Assembly: GCA_020201365.1 (NCBI GenBank)
Contig: JAIVGV010000374.1
Coordinates: forward strand, 1 to 6,868
Reading direction: 5' to 3'
Origin: Acidobacteriota bacterium
GTDB taxonomy: Bacteria; Acidobacteriota; Blastocatellia; Pyrinomonadales; Pyrinomonadaceae
DNA length: 6,868 nucleotides
The notes beneath the pieces are model-generated. The model ran no database searches. It had not been told where the DNA came from and saw only the letters and a program-made list of their open reading frames with translations. Position 1 is the first letter of the stretch. Every line of letters begins with the position of its first letter. Shown piece by piece: positions 4,811 through 6,868 of this stretch. Both the position numbers and the translations under genes were made by a program.

Positions 4811-6868
4811 ATGGAAACTTTCTACGTCACAACCCCGATCTACTACGCCAACAGCCTGCCGCACCTCGGTCACCTCTACACGACGGTCGTCGCCGACGCG
4901 GTCGCGCGCCACCGCCGTCAGCGCGGCTTCGAGACCTACTTCCTGACGGGCACGGACGAGCACGGCGTCAACGTCCAGCGCGCAGCGGCGCGCGGGGGGC
5001 GCACGCCGAAGGAGCAGGTTGATTACGTCGTCGGCGAGTTGAAGAAGATGTTCGCCGCTTACGGGCTCGACGCGGCGCACGGCGGCTACGACATCTTCAT
5101 GCGCACGACCGAGCCTTTCCACTACGCGGCGGTGGCGAAGTTCTGGCGCAAGGTCGCGGCGGCGAAGACGCCCAAGGGGCGCGAGGCGATCTACAAAGGC
5201 TTCTACGAAGGCTGGTTCTGCGCGCCGTGCGCGACGTTCAAGACCGAGGACGAGTACGTGAAGCCCGCGCGCGAGAATGAGCCGCCGCTCTGCCTGATCC
5301 ACGAAGCGCCGCTGGATAGAGTTTCAGAGGAGAGTTACTTCTTCCGCCTCTCCGACTACGACGAGGCGCTGCTCGCGCTCTACGACGCGCGCCCCGCGCT
5401 CGTTAGACCCGAAGCGCGCCGCAACGAGGTCAAGAGTTTCGTCAGTCGCGGTCTCCAAGACTTGTCCATCAGCCGCCTCAAGTCTTCCGTCGAGTGGGCG
5501 ATCCCCGTGCCGGACGACGCGGCGCACACGATCTACATCTGGCTCGACGCGCTGACGAATTACATCACCGCCATCGGCTGGGGCAACGAGGAGCGAGAGC
5601 GAGCGGTCGGCTTCGAGAAGTTCTGGCCCGCCGTCCACCTCATCGGCAAAGACATCCTGCGCCAGCACGCGATCTACTGGCCCGCGTTCCTCATCGCCGC
5701 AGAGATCGAGCAGCCGCGCGCCGTCGTCACGCACGGCATCTGGCTCGACGCGCAGGGGCGCAAGATGTCGAAGACCTTGCGCAACTCGGTTGACCCGATG
5801 CTGCTCTTGCGCCACTTCCAGCGCGACGCCATCCGCTACTACATCTTGCGCGAGATGGTCTTCGGGCAGGACAGCAACTTCAGCTACGCGGGACTCATCG
5901 AACGCGCCAACAGCGACCTCGCCAACGGACTCGGCAACCTCGCCTCGCGCACGCTCACGATGATCGCGCGCTACCGCGAAGGCTCAATCCCTGCGGGCGA
6001 GATCGAGGAAGGGAAGCGGCTGCTGGCGAAGCGCGCGGGCGTCGAGTCGGACGCGCTGGGGATCGCGTCGGCGCTCGTGCTCGCGCGCGATCAGTTCGTC
6101 CGGCAGTTCGACGAGTTCGCCTTCAGCCGCGCGCTCGAAACGGCTTGGTCTGTCGTCGCGCGCGTGGACAAGTTGATCACCGACGCGAAGCCTTGGGAGC
6201 TGGCGAAAGCGGAAGAGCAGGGCGAGACTCTCAACGCCGTGCTCTACCGCGCCGCCGAAAGTTTGCGCTGGCTCGCCGTCATGCTCTACCCGTTCATGCC
6301 CGACGCGACGCGCTCGCTCTGGTCGCAGCTCGGTCAGTCCGAAGACATCGAACGCACCGATCCGCTTCAACTCACTTGGGGAGGTTTACAGCCGGGCGCG
6401 CGCACGGGCGAGTCTGTCGCGCTCTTCCCGCGGCTCGACAAAAACAAGGTCATGGCAGAGATCGAGAAAGAGACTTCGACGCCGCAAGATTCTCCGAGCG
6501 CCACCACGCGCGCGACGGAAGCCGACGCCGTCCCGGGCTCGCCGTCCGTCGCCGAGACGCAGCCGCAGCCGCCGATGCTCGGCGCGACAGAAGCCGACGC
6601 GGCTTCGGCGACGAGTCGGTCGGCGTCAGCCGCGCCAGCCGCGCCGGAAGGCGTCGCGATGATCGGCATCGAGGAGTTCGTCAAGATCGAGCTGCGCGTC
6701 GGCGAGGTGCTGACCGCCGAGCGCGTGCCGAAGTCCGACAAGCTGCTGCGCTTCACGGTTGACCTCGGCGAAGAGCAGCCGCGACAGATACTCGCCGGCA
6801 TCGCCGAATACTACGAGCCCGAAAGACTCGTCGGTCGCAAGATCGTCGTCGTCGCCAACCTCAAGCCC
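4811..6868 (+). CDS. metG: Methionyl-tRNA synthetase with C-terminal tRNA-binding domain (runs off right edge)
   Basis: Class I synthetase that charges initiator and elongator tRNA-Met in the cytoplasm. The frame is open for 686 codons to the window end. It shows the HIGH-type motif as PHLGH (17-21), GTDEHG (47-52), a single zinc knuckle with C137 and C140 followed by C161 and H164, IWLDALTNYI (243-252), HLIGKDILRQHA (276-287), and the KMSKS loop as GRKMSKTLRN (316-325). The helical anticodon-binding domain spans roughly 360-545. A low-complexity linker rich in Ala, Pro, Ser and Thr (about 553-614) contains ATEADA twice. A Trbp111/EMAP-II-like OB-fold starts near 617 (IGIEEFVKIELRVGEV) and is cut by the window; a few dozen residues should remain. 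The ATG has no clear Shine-Dalgarno sequence and lies 7 bases after a heptamer repeat array. Identity is firm; the start is supported by the conserved N-terminus FYVTTPIYYAN. Confidence 0.97.
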   Translation, partial: METFYVTTPIYYANSLPHLGHLYTTVVADAVARHRRQRGFETYFLTGTDEHGVNVQRAAARGGRTPKEQVDYVVGELKKMFAAYGLDAAHGGYDIFMRTTEPFHYAAVAKFWRKVAAAKTPKGREAIYKGFYEGWFCAPCATFKTEDEYVKPARENEPPLCLIHEAPLDRVSEESYFFRLSDYDEALLALYDARPALVRPEARRNEVKSFVSRGLQDLSISRLKSSVEWAIPVPDDAAHTIYIWLDALTNYITAIGWGNEERERAVGFEKFWPAVHLIGKDILRQHAIYWPAFLIAAEIEQPRAVVTHGIWLDAQGRKMSKTLRNSVDPMLLLRHFQRDAIRYYILREMVFGQDSNFSYAGLIERANSDLANGLGNLASRTLTMIARYREGSIPAGEIEEGKRLLAKRAGVESDALGIASALVLARDQFVRQFDEFAFSRALETAWSVVARVDKLITDAKPWELAKAEEQGETLNAVLYRAAESLRWLAVMLYPFMPDATRSLWSQLGQSEDIERTDPLQLTWGGLQPGARTGESVALFPRLDKNKVMAEIEKETSTPQDSPSATTRATEADAVPGSPSVAETQPQPPMLGATEADAASATSRSASAAPAAPEGVAMIGIEEFVKIELRVGEVLTAERVPKSDKLLRFTVDLGEEQPRQILAGIAEYYEPERLVGRKIVVVANLKP

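Noticed and set aside
4793..5815. Two minus-strand open frames (4793-5302 and 5324-5815)
   Set aside because: Both are antisense to metG, which is continuous and conserved across this stretch.
6145..6801. Overlapping open frames on both strands at the metG 3' part
   Set aside because: The metG frame stays open here and encodes the helical domain, linker and OB-fold; the others are low-complexity shadows.

Overview
The window is a GC-rich bacterial chromosome segment with dense coding and very frequent CGCG/GCGC runs. It looks like ordinary housekeeping DNA interrupted by short, repeat-bearing spacers. The protein sequences and the style of the intergenic repeats remind me of Acidobacteriota (Blastocatellia/Pyrinomonadaceae-like), but this is an impression and not a demonstrated placement. 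No phage, IS transposase, CRISPR, tRNA or rRNA gene is visible.

Layout. Positions 1-1273 (minus strand, running off the left edge) encode the N-terminal two thirds of arginyl-tRNA synthetase (argS). A divergent spacer of 150 bp holds a convincing promoter for the rightward genes and a weaker one for argS. Rightward come a class III-like sirtuin deacylase (cobB, 1424-2170) and the nickel-pincer cofactor chelatase LarC (2170-3351), which share one base at stop/start. The next spacer (3352-3524) contains a nested palindromic, REPIN-like element of about 140 bp made of four small hairpins. It is followed by GTP cyclohydrolase I (folE, 3525-4154) and, one base later, a small secreted protein of unknown function (4156-4716). 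A 94-bp spacer with heptamer repeats leads to methionyl-tRNA synthetase (metG, 4811 to the right edge). That protein carries a C-terminal Trbp111-type tRNA-binding domain joined by a long Ala/Pro/Ser/Thr-rich linker.

How the genes work together. ArgS and MetG serve translation. The cobB-larC pair is probably one transcript and is translationally coupled. Both proteins touch nicotinate chemistry: sirtuins consume NAD+, and the Lar pathway starts from nicotinic acid adenine dinucleotide. LarB, LarE and LarA are not in the window. FolE starts tetrahydrofolate or other pterin synthesis; its tight coupling to a secreted protein is unexplained.

The most unusual content is non-coding. It comprises the nested inverted-repeat element with compensatory base changes in its hairpins, a possible promoter inside that element pointing at folE, and two separate 7-bp-periodic tandem repeats. 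One of these encodes the last residues and stop codon of larC; the other abuts the metG start. I found no clear new multi-gene system.
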